NCBI GenBank assembly: GCA_032164245.1
Contig: JAVMKO010000010.1
Span: 31,694,189 to 31,758,188 of the forward strand
DNA length: 64,000 nt
Reading direction: 5' to 3'
DNA from: Sternotherus odoratus
Taxonomy: Eukaryota > Chordata > Testudines > Kinosternidae
Position 1 is the stretch's first letter. Each line of letters begins with the position of its first letter. The notes under the pieces were generated by a model. That model saw nothing but the letters and a program-made list of their open reading frames with translations. It ran no database searches and was not told where the DNA came from. Positions 21,955-33,469 of the stretch are shown piece after piece. A program made the translations under genes and the position numbers.

Positions 21955-23024
21955 GGGTATGGTTAGACTGGGGCTGGTTTAGCACTAAAACCCTTCTTTA
22001 GCGCTACAATAGCACTGCCAGGACACACTTTCAAGGCACTTTTTGCGCTTTTACTGACGTTTTAAAGCGCTACTGGTAAACCTCAAAATGAGAGGAATAA
22101 AGCTTTTTGCACTGCCGTTTTAGCGCAAGGGTTGCAATGTGTACACCCCTTGCGATATAATGAGCCTCCAGCCTCCAGCATCCTGGCCCAGAATCCCCAA
22201 TGCATCTTCTCTGGCCACCATTTAAAACTCTTCTGTCCCGTCCTCAGGTGACCCCATGTCAGAACCCTCCCCATATTCATATAAAATTCGGAAACCGGGC
22301 CGCTGCTGCGGCAGGGCTGCCGGGTCCCCGCCGCTGTTGGCGGCAGGGCTGCCGGGTCCCCACCGCTGTGGGCGGCAGGGATGCTGGGTCCCCGCCGCTG
22401 TCCCGGGTCCCCGCCGCTGTCCCGGGTCCCCGCGGGCAGGGCTGCCGGGTCCCCACCACGGCAGGCGGCAGCCCGGAGGCGCTCCCAGCCCCTGCCCCGG
22501 TCCCCGCCGCTGCGGGCAGGGCTGCCGGGTCCCCGCCACGGCACTTCCAATGTGACCGAGACAAACCACTTAATTTCTGTCTTCCATTGATAAAATGGGG
22601 ATACTATTCCCCTTCCTCATGGGGTGGAGAGGGTTAAGAGAATGCATGAATTAATGACTGTGATGCACTCAGATACCAAGGTATTGGAGGCCAACTAAGT
22701 ACCAACACAGATAGCAGCAGTGGCCATATTAAGCTGACCAGAACTTTGCAACATTTTCTCTTATATATGGACTTTGCCAATGTGATTCCTGTCATTGTCA
22801 TGGGCCCCCTCACCCCACTCCTTTGCAAAGAGGGTTGCACCCAGCTGAATGCTGGGATACCTGCCCTATCCCGCAACTGCTACTGCCGCCAAAAGCAGGA
22901 CAAATGTGTACATTCTTTGGCACTAGAGGGATTTAATGTGTACACCCTCTAGCGCAACACCTGTAGCGCTAAATAGGGAAGCGCTATAAACAATAGCGCT
23001 ACACCCTGTAGTCTAATCATACCC
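21955..23024. mobile_element. non-autonomous Harbinger derivative, 1070 bp
   Basis: Ends gggtatggttagactgggg and ctgtagtctaatcataccc are inverted repeats. TAA flanks both sides (21952-21954, 23025-23027). The left part (22150-22260: gagcctccagcc..., tcctcaggtgacc...tgtcag) and the right part (22850-23010) resemble the corresponding ends of Harbinger B, including tagcgct motifs. The genes are replaced by a GC-rich tandem array and unrelated DNA. It is thus an internally deleted relative that Harbinger proteins could have moved. Confidence 0.85.
22300..22546 (+). repeat. GC-rich minisatellite
   Basis: About eight imperfect units of roughly 32 bp built on gggctgccgggtccccgccgctg, with shorter variants around 22395-22430. 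It is very CpG-rich and confined to the Harbinger derivative. Overlapping Pro/Arg/Gly frames on both strands are repeat artefacts. Confidence 0.92.
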
Positions 23025-23027
23025 TAA

Positions 23028-24080
23028 AGGCTCCCGGGGTTCTGATTATTGCAATCCAGTCTCAGGATCAGACAAACCTCTTTGATCACTTCTTTCTCCC
23101 TTGAGCATAAAGGAGCTCATCTTTGGACAACAGGGGGTTTCTCGGTTTGGTCTGTCTTTGAAACATTTTTGAGGCTGGGGTTATATTAATGGATCTGATC
23201 AGCCTGGCCCAACCCTCAACTCTCCTCCAGATGCAATAAAATCAAAAGCTCTCAACTCCTCTAACACAGGAATTAGGCCATTTATATTAATTTTGCAAGC
23301 TGCTGCCTCTTGCCCTCTCCTTTTCTTCACCTGTCTGCTGCCATGGATGTTTGCAGAGTGGAATGAGTGGTTTTGCCCCTTTCTAAAGCCTTCTCTGTTC
23401 TTCCACCTTACATGGGGAAAGAAAATTTCACATCCCCACCTGGCACTCTCTAATCAAGCCAAGTCATGGAGGACAGTGCAGAGCTAAAGAAATCCACCAA
23501 AAAGAGCTGGTGAAAAAAACAGACAGGAAGAATTTTGACAACATTTTCCCCCTCCCTCAAGGAGTTTTTGGATAGAAATTTACCAATCAGAAAATCCCAA
23601 ATGCACCCCATTAGAGCTATGTTTTAGGGCAGTTTCCAGGTGGAGAAGTGAATAGTTGAATCCTTAGGAATAAATTACATGCTTTGGGCTGTGTTACACC
23701 AGCTGAGGCTTCATCCCATTGTTCCTGTAACACCTTTCAGACCAAAGAGCAAAAGTAGAACCACTGAAATACAGCCACCTGGGGAGCTCTCTCGGGGACA
23801 GGGACCCTGGGACCCAAGTCCTGTTCTTACAGAAATGATCATATGGTCATTAATGTCTCCATATGTCTCCACTAATATGAAATCACCCCCTAAAGACACT
23901 CTGGCCCTATGATATTCCTTTCACCTACCACAGAAGGATAAAAATCTGTGTCAGCTCTGGTGGCATTTGAGCCTGTGGCCACAGGGAGTTTATGGTGTTT
24001 TAACTCGATGTTTGGGACACTAGACAAGCACCTTGCCTGTAGTGGCCTCTGTTCTCAATGGGTGAGGTTTAAGTCAGAGG
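23028..24080. other. noncoding stretch
   Basis: No gene or repeat recognised. Confidence 0.35.
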
Positions 24081-24082
24081 AA

Positions 24083-24225
24083 GCCTGGCATTGTGGATAA
24101 TGCACAAGACTGAATCTTAAGAGACCTGGATTCAACCATACACAACCCGTGTGATTTGGACAAGCCCTTTATTCTCTGTAAAATGGAGATAGCAATGCTT
24201 CCTTTGTCTATTTCCGTTATAAGCT
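24083..24225 (+). repeat. tRNA-derived SINE head and middle
   Basis: Contains a tRNA-like region (gcattgtggataatgcacaag; B-box-like ggattcaacc), then 'gtgatttggacaagccc' and 'ctgtaaaatggagatagc'. The 3' part is replaced by the GA repeat. Confidence 0.7.
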
Positions 24226-24229
24226 CCTG

Positions 24230-24326
24230 GGGGGGGGGAGGAGAGAGAGAGAGAGAGGGAGAGAGAGGGAGAAAGAGGGAGAGAGAGGGAGAGAGAGGGA
24301 GAGAGGGAGAGAGAGAGAGAGAGAGA
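24230..24326 (+). repeat. G-run and (GA)n/(GAGAGAGG)n microsatellite
   Basis: A nine-base G run is followed by about 85 bp of gagaga/gggaga units. The Glu/Arg and Ser/Leu frames over it are artefacts. Confidence 0.95.
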
Positions 24327-24329
24327 CCA

Positions 24330-25495
24330 GCACACCAGGGCCCCAATCTTGTCTAGTAAAGAATAAGGCCAGAAATTCTAACAGCCATCATTTTCAATCC
24401 ACCTTCAGGTGAATGTAACAAACACATACCAAATTCTGCTTGCTCCCCTTTAGTGGGACTTTTGCAGGCCTTCCTTCTAACATTAAGAGGAGAAATGGTT
24501 AGCCAGAGTGACTATGTCACTAAACATAAGGACAGTCAAGTCTTCACTTGGGCAGAGATCAGAGTTTCCAGGCTTTGACAGAGCTGACAAGCTGAGGCAC
24601 AATAATGAAATACCCCATAAAAATAACCAGGTCGGATAAAGGATTTATTGTAGCTACTTCTCAAACACTAGAAAATAAAGGCTTAAAATTTCACCTCAGA
24701 ACCGTAGAAAACCGGCTGAGTAGGAAGAATGTCAGAATATTGGAATTAGTGGAAGGTGATAAAATGGCAAATCCTGCGTCCTCTGTTGAGGCCTGGCTTT
24801 CCAAAGCACTCAGCCAGGATGCTGATGACCCTGTCTGGATAAAAGGAGGATCCATGCTCCCCAGAAAAGCAAGTGATCCAAGCAGGGAGGTAGAACCTTC
24901 AGACATCAAGACTCCAATTAGAGCTGAGCAAACAATTCACCACGAGTCATTTATCTGACAAACTTCACCTCTTCTTTCCTCCCCTCCTCCCCATCACGTT
25001 TAATGACAACATCATGTGTATAAGCCATGGCTGGCTATTCAGCAAGAGAGGCTCACCATTCAAATAATGCTGCTTAGCATGTCATTACATGGCCAAAAGG
25101 GAATTTTCCGCCAACACCTGCTCTGCTCCCCCAGGCTCTATCCCTGCTGACAGTGCCTCCATCTTCCTAGAAGCCATCTTCAATTCCTTGCCCAGCGCAT
25201 CCGGGCTGTGTCCAGATCCTGGCATTTATTTCTCCATCCCCTTCCTAGGATTCAGAGGTTTCTTTCTGTCCAGACAGCCCCAAAACTCTCAGTCCTGGTC
25301 CTCATAGTTACTTGTCTTGGTCATTACAGATTCCTCCTTCTCCTGTCTGGCCCCTGCCTCCCGCCACCCATCTGTCCCCTCTACAAAATACAAAATACAG
25401 CTGCTATGGTCATCTTCCCTGCTTAGGCTCTGATTTCATCACCTCCTGGGACACTCCCCAGGGGCACCTCCCCACCATCTCTTTTTAGCATGAAG
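24330..25495. other. noncoding stretch
   Basis: A 117-codon frame (24605-24958, +) starts MKYPIKITRSDKGF but shows no recognised domain. Other content unremarkable. Confidence 0.35.
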
Positions 25496-25499
25496 AAGC

Positions 25500-26420
25500 C
25501 AGGTCTGTGCTTGCGATGGGTCAGCTGCCTGACTCCACCAGCCTCTGGCAAAACCCTGTGTATACATCACTAGCCTGTATGCACACCAATCCCGGAGCCC
25601 TCCAAGATTTCCCTATAGAGTCCAGCCTCTGCTCCACTGGACATGGACATAATTACCAGGCCTGCTGTTCCCAAAGGAACAGTACACACCAGCTTGCAAG
25701 ATTCAGCTCAGGGCCATGACTTTGTTCAACACCTCGGCACTTCGCTATATTTATAGTAAAACAAGGATAAACTTATTAACGGAGATCAAGTAACAGTGAG
25801 TGAGAGAATTGGTAACAAATGGTTATAACACACTTTCTAGAGACTAAACTTAACTAGCAGGTTAACCCCGTGTCTAAAGAAGCTCGTCTTTCCCAGAGTT
25901 TTCTCTAGCATTTTCAACCAAACCTGGGATAAGACAGAGCCCTTGTTCATGAAGCAAACTTGAAGTAAACAGGCAGCTTCAGTGAAGGAGGCCAGGGTGT
26001 CTTCTTAGTCAAATATACCACAGCAAATCATGGAGTGCACTTCAAGATAGGGTTCCCCACATACCGTTACTGTTTCATTTTTCCCTGTTACTTTTCTCTC
26101 TCTGAACTTTTCACAACGCTTCATTAGCATTCTGCTCAGACCGATGAGAGGAGACCACTGTGAACTCCACAATACTGAATTGACTATAAACAGCCAGCTA
26201 GATAAACATTTCTCATCTGACAGAAAACCTGTTTTTCACCTTTGCTGGTCACCAGTCCCTAGGCACAGACCTTAGGAACACAATTTTCAGTTTGCACACA
26301 TCACTCCGTACACATCATCCATGCGTGCGTTTTACAATGATATGCACGACCAGTGTGACACCAGCTTTTATCTGAGACCTCACATGTCACTCTTTGGTGA
26401 ACTAGAATATACCTACCAGA
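25500..26420 (-). mobile_element. probable LTR fragment of an endogenous retroelement
   Basis: Resembles a common amniote LTR read backwards: 'gcctgactccaccagcctctgg', later 'ggataaacttattaac' (minus: poly(A)-like region), 'tttctagagactaaacttaac', and near the right end 'gagacctcacatgtcac...ttggtgaa'. Clean TG...CA borders and a target duplication could not be fixed, so the borders are approximate. Confidence 0.45.
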
Positions 26421-26629
26421 CTCAGAGATCCCTGTGTCTCCTATACAGCCCCCTCTGTGCCCCTTGCCAGTTGGCAGTAAGAGGTTTATAGTCTTCTTCC
26501 CTGCTCATGCTCTGACTCTATCACCCTCTTTTGAATCACTTAAACAGCTTCCCCTCTTTCACAGCCTCTGTCTGGGTTTTGTGCTACTGCCCATCACTAG
26601 AATATCTGAGCACCTTTCCTGTAAAATGG

Positions 26630-26960
26630 CTTTATCGCCATACATCAATGCAAAAGGAGTGCAAAATGCTGCTGTTGGGGACATTGTGAAGGTCAAAACT
26701 ATAACAGGGTTAAAAAATGAATTAGATCAGTTCATTGAGGATCGGTCCAACAATGGCTATTAGCCAAAATGGTCAGGGACGCAACCCTAAGCTCTGGATG
26801 TCCCTAAACCTCTGTCTGCCAGAAGCTGGGAATGGATTACAGGGGATGTTTGCCTGTTCTGTTCATTCCCTCTGAAGCACCTGGTAATTGCCACTGTCAA
26901 TAAAGAGGACACTGGGCTAAATGGACCTGCTGGGGCCATTCTTATGTTTTTATAACAGAT
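26630..26960 (+). mobile_element. CR1 LINE, 3' end (5'-truncated)
   Basis: Typical CR1 tail: 'aactataacagggtt...gaattagatcagttcattgagga', 'gccagaagctgggaatgg', 'cctgttctgttcattccctctgaagcacctgg', 'actgggctaaatggacc', ending near ttcttatg. Only the 3' untranslated region and last codons are represented. Confidence 0.9.
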
Positions 26961-27455
26961 TGGCAATAGTGAAGCCCTGAGTAGATTTAACAGTCTTTAG
27001 GTCTCCCGCCTTAAAAATCAAACTCCAGGTTCTTGTTCCCACCTTCCAGACAATTCACAACTCTGCCCATCCCTCCTCATCCTCTTCAGTCTCATCCCAC
27101 CACATCTGTCCATTTGTCACTCCCCACTCAAACACCCCCATGTTTTCCCCCATGCCTGGATCACCCTCCCATGATGGCTCAGTCAAGGAATTACCCTCTC
27201 CTTTCCCAAACCCCCTCCAGATCCAGCTCTGCTGAGACTCCTGTAAGAAATCAGCCATTAGCTCTAACTGAGTTGTGGGGTAGCTGGCAGAAAGATGGCA
27301 CTTATAAATAAAGTAAAACCTTCTATAAAAAGCAAACGTATATCAGATTGTAAAACTGCATACATTTAACTATTCCTACACTTCCCTTTCACAAGTCATC
27401 GGTCTTCTTTGGGAGCAGAGGGTTATACCCTCTCCAATAGTACAGCTGGATGTGA
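26961..27455. other. noncoding stretch
   Basis: C-rich around 27035-27240, otherwise unremarkable. No gene seen. Confidence 0.35.
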
Positions 27456-27660
27456 AATGGGTTTTCCCATCCAATGGAAATTTTTCTCATCCCAAATCAG
27501 GACAAGAAGTCAAAATTTTAGAAATTTTCCACAAACCAAAAATCCAAAAGAAATTTCTGTTCAGGTCATTCAAAGTGTTTTGTTTTGATTTTGACCATTT
27601 TTTAAAAGAAAAATGTGTACTATAATTAGCTTCCATTTTTAAACACACACACAAAAAATC
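27456..27660. repeat. AT-rich dispersed repeat (copy 1 of 5)
   Basis: Rich in gaaatttt, ccaaaat and tttttctcat strings that recur at 28545-28705, 30966-31195, 43197-43440 and 44141-44475. Family unknown; the grouping is by eye. Confidence 0.4.
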
Positions 27661-27842
27661 AGTTCAAATGAAAAACCCAATATTTTGGGGAGCTTTCAAC
27701 AATTTCTAACCCTTCCCTCCCCCATTCCTGTGAAATGTTTCAGTTTCAACAAAAAGTTTCATCAAAAAATACCTGAGCAGTGCTGTCAAACGGCTATGCT
27801 CCCAAAAACATTGTTCCTCCAGAAGTTACTGTAACTCCATAC

Positions 27843-28232
27843 CATTGGCTCTCAACCTTTCCAGACTACTGTACCTCTTTTAGGAGTCTGATTTGTCTTG
27901 TGTACTTATAAGTTTCACCTCATTTAAAACAATTTGCTTATCAAATCAGACGTAAAAATTCAAAAGTGTCACAGTACTGAAAAATTGCTTACTTTCTAAT
28001 TTTTGCCATATAATTATAAAAGAAATCAATTGGAATATACATATTATATTTACATTTCAGTGTATCATGTATAGAGCAGTATAAACGACGACATTTTAAT
28101 TTGTACTGACTTCCCTAGTGCTTTTTATGTAGTCTGTTGTAAAACTAGGCAAATATCTAGATTTGTTGATGTACTCTCTGGAGGACCTCTGCATACCCCA
28201 GAGGTACATGAACCTCTGGTTGAGAACCACAG
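27843..28232. mobile_element. hAT (Charlie-like) non-autonomous element
   Basis: The left end cattggctctcaacctttcc and right end ggttgagaaccacag are inverted repeats of the Charlie type. The 8-bp flanks CTCCATAC (27835-27842) and TTCCACAC (28233-28240) match at six of eight positions. The interior is AT-rich with no coding frame. Old copy. Confidence 0.82.
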
Positions 28233-28240
28233 TTCCACAC

Positions 28241-28544
28241 CACCCATAGTACAGGGCTTGGTCTAAAAGCAACACTCTGGCTAACTGCATCTGAGGAACT
28301 CACCAGCTCTTTGGAGTAATGAGAAAGCAAGTTTCTCTCTCTCCCCATATTTAAAGCACCTGGTTCTTTGTTGCCCCATCACTTTGTGGAGTAATTTCTA
28401 TTGGTGCAGAGTGTGTGTAAAAAGGTTCTACTTATTTTGCATTGATGTAAAGGGCTGCAAGGCAAAGGAGAATCGGCGCTGGAGCTTGTCAGAAAACTAG
28501 AGGGGGTAAGAAGTGGAGAGCTTCTGCAGAATATGTCAATGAAA
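28241..28544. other. noncoding stretch
   Basis: Nothing recognised. Confidence 0.35.
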
Positions 28545-28705
28545 AGAGAACAAAATAAAAATCACACTGAAATTTTTACCAAAAGATTTTTGACATCTCG
28601 TTGGAAAGCTGAAAGTTTTGGGACAAAACATGTCAGCTGAATATTTTCAATTTTCTGGAAAATTTAGAAAACACTTTGTCTTTTTGCCACAAACCCAATT
28701 TTTAT
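28545..28705. repeat. AT-rich dispersed repeat (copy 2 of 5)
   Basis: Contains 'gaaatttttaccaaaagattt' style strings and 'ttcaattttctggaaaattt', as in the other AT-rich copies. Confidence 0.4.
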
Positions 28706-28732
28706 GAGAATTATTATTATTTGTAGCCAGTC

Positions 28733-29310
28733 TGTGGCAGGGTGCCACCCAAGAGCACCTCCTTGCTGCACAGCCAGGCCACTCAGCTCCCCATTTTGGG
28801 GTTTAGAAATAAGCCACTCACACCCAGAGCCTAGACACTATTCCCCTTCCCCTGGCGTCTACATTATTTTGTTTAATCAGCTTCCCCCCAAAAAGTCCAG
28901 CAGTTCCCAGCCTGTCTTCGGCAGGCTGACTGAGGGGGATTTTCTGCCTCCATAGCACAGGAGGCCCCAGACTGCTCTGTTGGGCTGTGCTCGTTAACTC
29001 ATGCCAACTGTGGCCTCCAATCAGCTCCTCCTTTTTACCTTAGTCCTCATCTCCCTGGGTTGGGAGAGACAACAGCTGGTCTTCGGGCAGGAGCTCTCCT
29101 TGGGAGCACCTGCTCTCTAGGAGCACTCCCATCCAACAGAGCTTGGGGAGCCTTTTCAGGCCCAGGTGCTCGTTAGTCAATTAACTGCCCTGGTGGCTAG
29201 TTGGCAGCTATTTCCTTACAGGTGGGCCGAGATGGGTTTTTTCTCAAAAAAGCATCTCGGGGTTAGACTGGGCCCTGACTCCCTTTCAAGTAGCCAGTCT
29301 CCCCATGACA
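28733..29310 (-). mobile_element. solo LTR, 578 bp, with 5-bp target duplication
   Basis: TG...CA ends (tgtggcagggtgcc left, ccccatgaca right), flanked by CAGTC on both sides (28728-28732, 29311-29315). The orientation is tentative: a TATA-like ggtaaaaagg lies on the minus strand near 29030-29040. The left end resembles that of the LTR at 36514. No internal sequence remains. Confidence 0.8.
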
Positions 29311-29573
29311 CAGTCCTTCTGGAAACTAAAAAACATAACCAGCCATGTAGAGGTGGTTAAATTTTCCAATCAAATCTTTCAACAGATTGAGACTTAAGAG
29401 CTAAAATAAAACCCCTCATGCAAAGCTCCGGCACTCCTCTGGGGAGACAGGGCTAAGGGCTGAGACTGTTCCGTCCAGAGCCTCTCACTGTTTCTTGCAT
29501 CAGCCAGAGAGAGTCTGCTACCAAGCCTGCTTCCTCCCTAGCCTGGACCTAGCCTGGACTCCCTTCCATGATA

Positions 29574-29693
29574 GGGTGACCAGATGTCCCAATTTTATAG
29601 GGACAGTCCCAATTTATGGGTCTTTTTCTTACATAGGCTTCTATTACCCCCCAATCCCTGTCCCAATTTTTCACATATTCTGTCTGGTCACCC
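29574..29693. mobile_element. short MITE with perfect 12-bp ends and TA duplication
   Basis: gggtgaccagatgtccc on the left and tctggtcaccc on the right are inverted repeats, flanked by TA (29572-29573, 29694-29695). The interior repeats 'gtcccaattt' three times, including as direct copies near both ends. A Tc1/mariner-type origin is suggested by the TA target only. Confidence 0.85.
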
Positions 29694-29739
29694 TATTACA
29701 TGAGGACGGCCTGAAATGTATTTGTGGAATAATTTAGGA

Positions 29740-30070
29740 TAGACAGAGAACATCCTACTGAGTCATTAAATCCATTCCCTCCTTAGATCACAGCAGCTGA
29801 AATTTCATTGTGCCTAAAGCATCCCTGATGGATAATTGTCAAGTCTAGCCTTCAATATATCCCGCGATGTTGACTTCTTGGCAGCTTGTGCCACTGTTTA
29901 ATAGTACTGATAGTTATGCACAGTAGTTTCTCTTTGTAAAGAGCTGCTGACTTCCCACTGGAAACAAATAACCGGGAAACCATCCTCTCTGGCATGATCT
30001 TTCTATTATTCACCCCTTCCCTCTTCATTACATACATTTGATATAAAAACAAGATCATGGCTTCACTCAA
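29740..30070 (-). mobile_element. CR1-related LINE fragment, degenerate
   Basis: Plus-strand sequence has the look of a reversed CR1 3' coding end: 'gagtcattaaatccattccct', 'gatggataattgtcaagtct', 'cagcttgtgccactgtttaat', 'agtttctctttgtaaa'. On the minus strand the last readable segment runs ...KSAALYKEKLL..., as expected near the CR1 C-terminus. Old and uncertain. Confidence 0.5.
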
Positions 30071-30165
30071 AACACTATATAAAAAGTATGTGGCATTTAG
30101 TGTTTATAAAGCATGCTGTTAAATGACTCGTTCGTTCGCAGACAGGTGCTTAGGCTGTGGATACC

Positions 30166-30290
30166 CCGGGGGGCTGATCCTGTGAGGTGCTGAGTGCCTC
30201 TTGTTGATGAGGGGTGCCCTCAGCTCTCACTGACATCACTAGGAATTGAAAATGCTCAGCATCATTCAGCACCTTGCAGAATCACGCCCC
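30166..30290. repeat. foldback repeat
   Basis: gctgatcctgtgaggtgctgag (left) and ttcagcaccttgcagaatca (right) are imperfect inverted repeats bracketing about 80 bp. It looks like an ancient palindromic MITE. Confidence 0.65.
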
Positions 30291-30965
30291 AGATCAAGAG
30301 GCCGAAGAGGTATTTCAACACACCTCTGTTATGTACTTAGCATCTCCCTTTGCCCCAGGTACGTGTCAAGTCTGTGAACTGCAGGTTTTCATCGGCCCTG
30401 CCTGGAACACCTGCTTCGACACAATGGGATTTCTGGGCAGTCTCCCCGCTGCCATATAATGCTCAGCACTGCCTTAAGGAAAATCCTGGTTTTCTGACAC
30501 AAGCCTGATCTAAAGCCCATCATGTCAATGGGAGTCTTTCCACTAACTTTGATCGCCTTTGAACCAAGCCCAGTATGGGATGGGCAGTCATATTATTTTC
30601 AGTATTCTGTCTAGAGAATCACAGATCCAGAAGCCTATATAGGAGTTTGGGGGAAGTTCAAAGCTTAGGTTCATTTTGAATCCTCACAGTAAATCCGAGT
30701 GTTTGTACAGATAAGCAAAAACAGACAACAGGTCCCATTCTTCCTCTAAAGTCTATGTGGATAACTAACAAAAATTTAACAAATGCCAGTTATAAGCATG
30801 ATCTTGCAACCAACCATCACTAACTTCAGCCCCTTGTCACTGCAAGTGCAAGGTTCACTCCCCTAACGTGCCTTTGCAAATAAAAATATGCATTACAGTG
30901 ATAATAACGGGAGAAAAGCCACATGCATTTATTTCCCCTAGGCAAGAGAAAAAAGGAAAGAGGCA
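30291..30965. other. noncoding stretch
   Basis: Nothing recognised. Confidence 0.35.
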
Positions 30966-31195
30966 AGCAAATCTGAAAAGTTCAAATCAGTAGAACTTCT
31001 CAAAAATTTTCCATCAGAATATTTTCTTGCTAGAAAATGGCTTTTTAGACTAAAAAGAAATTCTGCACAAAAAAGGTCCATATTTGTCAAATATATTCAG
31101 GTTTTCCTCAGAAAACTGAAAACCCAAATATTTTTTTTTTATTTTAGTCTAAATTTTTCCCAGGAGGAAAAATAATTTGACCAGCTCTGCCATTT
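30966..31195. repeat. AT-rich dispersed repeat (copy 3 of 5)
   Basis: 'caaaaattttccatcagaat', 'agaaaatggctttttagac', and a final 'tttgaccagctctgcc'. A T-run of ten lies at about 31131-31140. Confidence 0.45.
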
Positions 31196-31834
31196 ACATT
31201 GCTTAATGCACTCCTGGAAGGTACTCAGATACTGTGGGGAAGGGTGTGGCCTAAGACCCTGAATAGAATAGGTAAGTATATCCAAACACATCTGCAGTGT
31301 CTGCAGCATCCTTGTTGTCTCTCCAGTCCATGCAGCAGTGGAATACAGAAACAAAGCCATTCAAAGTGCTCTGGTGCACTCTATATGTCTGTGTACGGCT
31401 GAATTTCATTTGGTGTCTGTTATACATAGGGTCTCTATAGAGGCCCATTCCTTTAACTGGATTTCTTTTAAGTACTCTAGGCTCCGCAGCAACAGGATTT
31501 TCCAGACATTAAACTGATGCTCAGAAAACAAGAGAAATAAAAAGAGATTTCATTATGAGGCTAGTCTGTATACAAAAGGAAAGCAGGGGCCAGACTAGGC
31601 TTAACAGGCTCTTGTCTGAGGCCTGCATGAAGTATGGCTCTCGGCGGATTCCAGAACTACTCACAGCTACGTGCTCCATTTCCAGAATAGGGGAAGAGAA
31701 AACAATCAGAATTTTCAAGCCCCGTTTTCTGTCCTGCTCACTACCCCCAGCCAAGCCCATGTGGATAGGAGCCAGGGAGAGGCCTGAGGAGGCAATGCAG
31801 CTAAGATCCTAAATCACACTCAGTAGCCTTTCAC
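31196..31834. other. noncoding stretch
   Basis: Short open frames only; nothing recognised. Confidence 0.35.
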
Positions 31835-32145
31835 AATCTCTAGCACGGAGAGGTCTAACGGTCTAAGTACAGGACTGGGAGCCATGGGCATTCTAATGCT
31901 GACACTTATACCCTCTGTGTCCTTGGGAAAGTCATTTTGGCCACCTCTGAAAAATGGAGAGAACACTCACCTACTCCCTGGAGAAATGCAAGGACCAGTG
32001 CATAAAGTGCTTTGAGGACAAAAAGGCTATGTGGCATTAATGATGATGACAATAGTTGCAGCTTAGATCAGGGACACACTGGGCTAGACGCTGTGCAAAC
32101 ACATAGTGAGAGAGGGTCCCACTTACAGACTAAATAAATAAGACA
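31835..32145 (+). repeat. SINE, then a second old SINE-like piece
   Basis: 31845-32045 has the SINE order: head, 'gtccttgggaaagtca', 'gaaaaatggagagaacac', 'aaagtgctttgaggac'. 32070-32140 has 'gggctagacgctgtgcaaacacatag' and 'acagactaaataaataagac', matching a separate widespread old repeat. Confidence 0.6.
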
Positions 32146-33224
32146 GACCTATGTAACCAACCAAAATAAGGTTTTTTAAAGTGTTCCTATTTGAATAACC
32201 TGCAGTGCTATTAATAATTCAGTTAAGGAATGTTACAAACACATGCACGCACGCACATGGCCTTCGAAGAGATTTCACTTGACAATCTCCCTTTAATGCA
32301 ACTCTGGATGTTTTCTGTTTGTTCTTCATATGAATGCTTCTCAGGGCCAGAATCTGCTCATGTTTAGGCCACTAGCATCAACAGTTACTCTGGACTGATG
32401 TAGGTGAAACCAACAGCTGAAGCTGGACCTTTGCAAACCCACAATGATTTTGCAAGCCTGTCCTTGGCCTTTCTGATTGGCTGGCTTTTTCAGAGGCATC
32501 TTTCTTACCCACTATCAGATAAACTGTCTGGTCCCCTTCACAAATCCTATAGCATGACAACCGCTATTTCCAGAATATCTACATTTTAATTTGAGGATCT
32601 TCTTCCTAATCAGATGACAGCAAAGGGAGCCCATGATATCCCAGCACACCCTCTCCAAGGCACGGCTCCCCATTTCTCCGAGAGCATTCAAGTCTTTGTG
32701 GATCAGTTTCTGGTTCCATCTGATAGCACTGCCATTAACAAAGGGGATTGGCATATCATAGGCCAGGGGCTGTTATCAAGGGACACATGTGGTATAAACA
32801 GAACAAAACACACCCAGCTCTGCTCCTACCACCTTCTTGTAAACACAAAGGGGAAAACAAAGAGATGAGAGGCATATCTACGAATGAATGTCCCTCTCTC
32901 CCCTAGAGAAGGTGGGGTCTCCTGTCACAAGGCAAGTTATAAATCACTGACAAAGATGAGCAAGTCAGAACTGAACAGACTTAACAGCCAAATTTTCTTC
33001 CCACTTAGCCTGATCCAAAGCCTACTGCAGTCAATGGAAGGACTCCCCAAAGAGGGGCCAAGATCTTCCAAAGTCACTCATGAAAATCACAACTTGTAAA
33101 GTGTCTCATATGGGGAGTGGGGAATTAAGGGGAATCAGGCCATGGACAGCGAGTTCTTCTTTCACCATAGCATAAGATGAACAGCAATGGGAGACACTAG
33201 TAGAGCCATGTGCAGCAAGCCTCC
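32146..33224. other. noncoding stretch
   Basis: No gene or clear repeat recognised. Confidence 0.35.
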
Positions 33225-33227
33225 CAA

Positions 33228-33335
33228 GGGAAAGGATGGCCCAGTGGTTAAGGTCCTGGCCAAGGGATTCGAGCAGCCTGGGTTCACTCCCCATCTCTCC
33301 CACAGACAGCCTAACCTTAGGCAAGTCACTGAAGG
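33228..33335 (+). repeat. tRNA-derived SINE head with A and B boxes
   Basis: The RNA polymerase III promoter is readable: A-box region tggcccagtggttaagg (33238 on) and B-box-like gggttcactcc (33279-33289), then 'cttaggcaagtcac'. The rest of the SINE is replaced by a foldback repeat. Confidence 0.75.
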
Positions 33336-33338
33336 CCA

Positions 33339-33447
33339 GATCTTTAGAAGTAATCCAACACCTAGTGTGATTTTCAAAAGTACCTTGGAACCTAACTCCC
33401 ATTGAAATCAATGAGTTTTAGGTCCTTAGCTTTAAAAATCTGGCCCT
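33339..33447. repeat. foldback repeat
   Basis: ccagatctttagaagtaa (left) and ctttaaaaatctggccct (right) are imperfect inverted repeats around a centre with 'aactcccattgaaatcaatgag'. Similar to the foldback at 42350-42428. Confidence 0.65.
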
Positions 33448-33469
33448 TACTTTCTCTGTGCCTCAGTTA

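Noticed and set aside
22083..22637. Pro/Arg/Gly frames on both strands (up to 155 codons)
   Set aside because: Artefacts of the GC-rich minisatellite; all frames lack stops because of composition.
33228..33335. Possible tRNA gene
   Set aside because: A and B boxes are present but the cloverleaf is not complete and SINE body sequence follows, so it is a SINE head.
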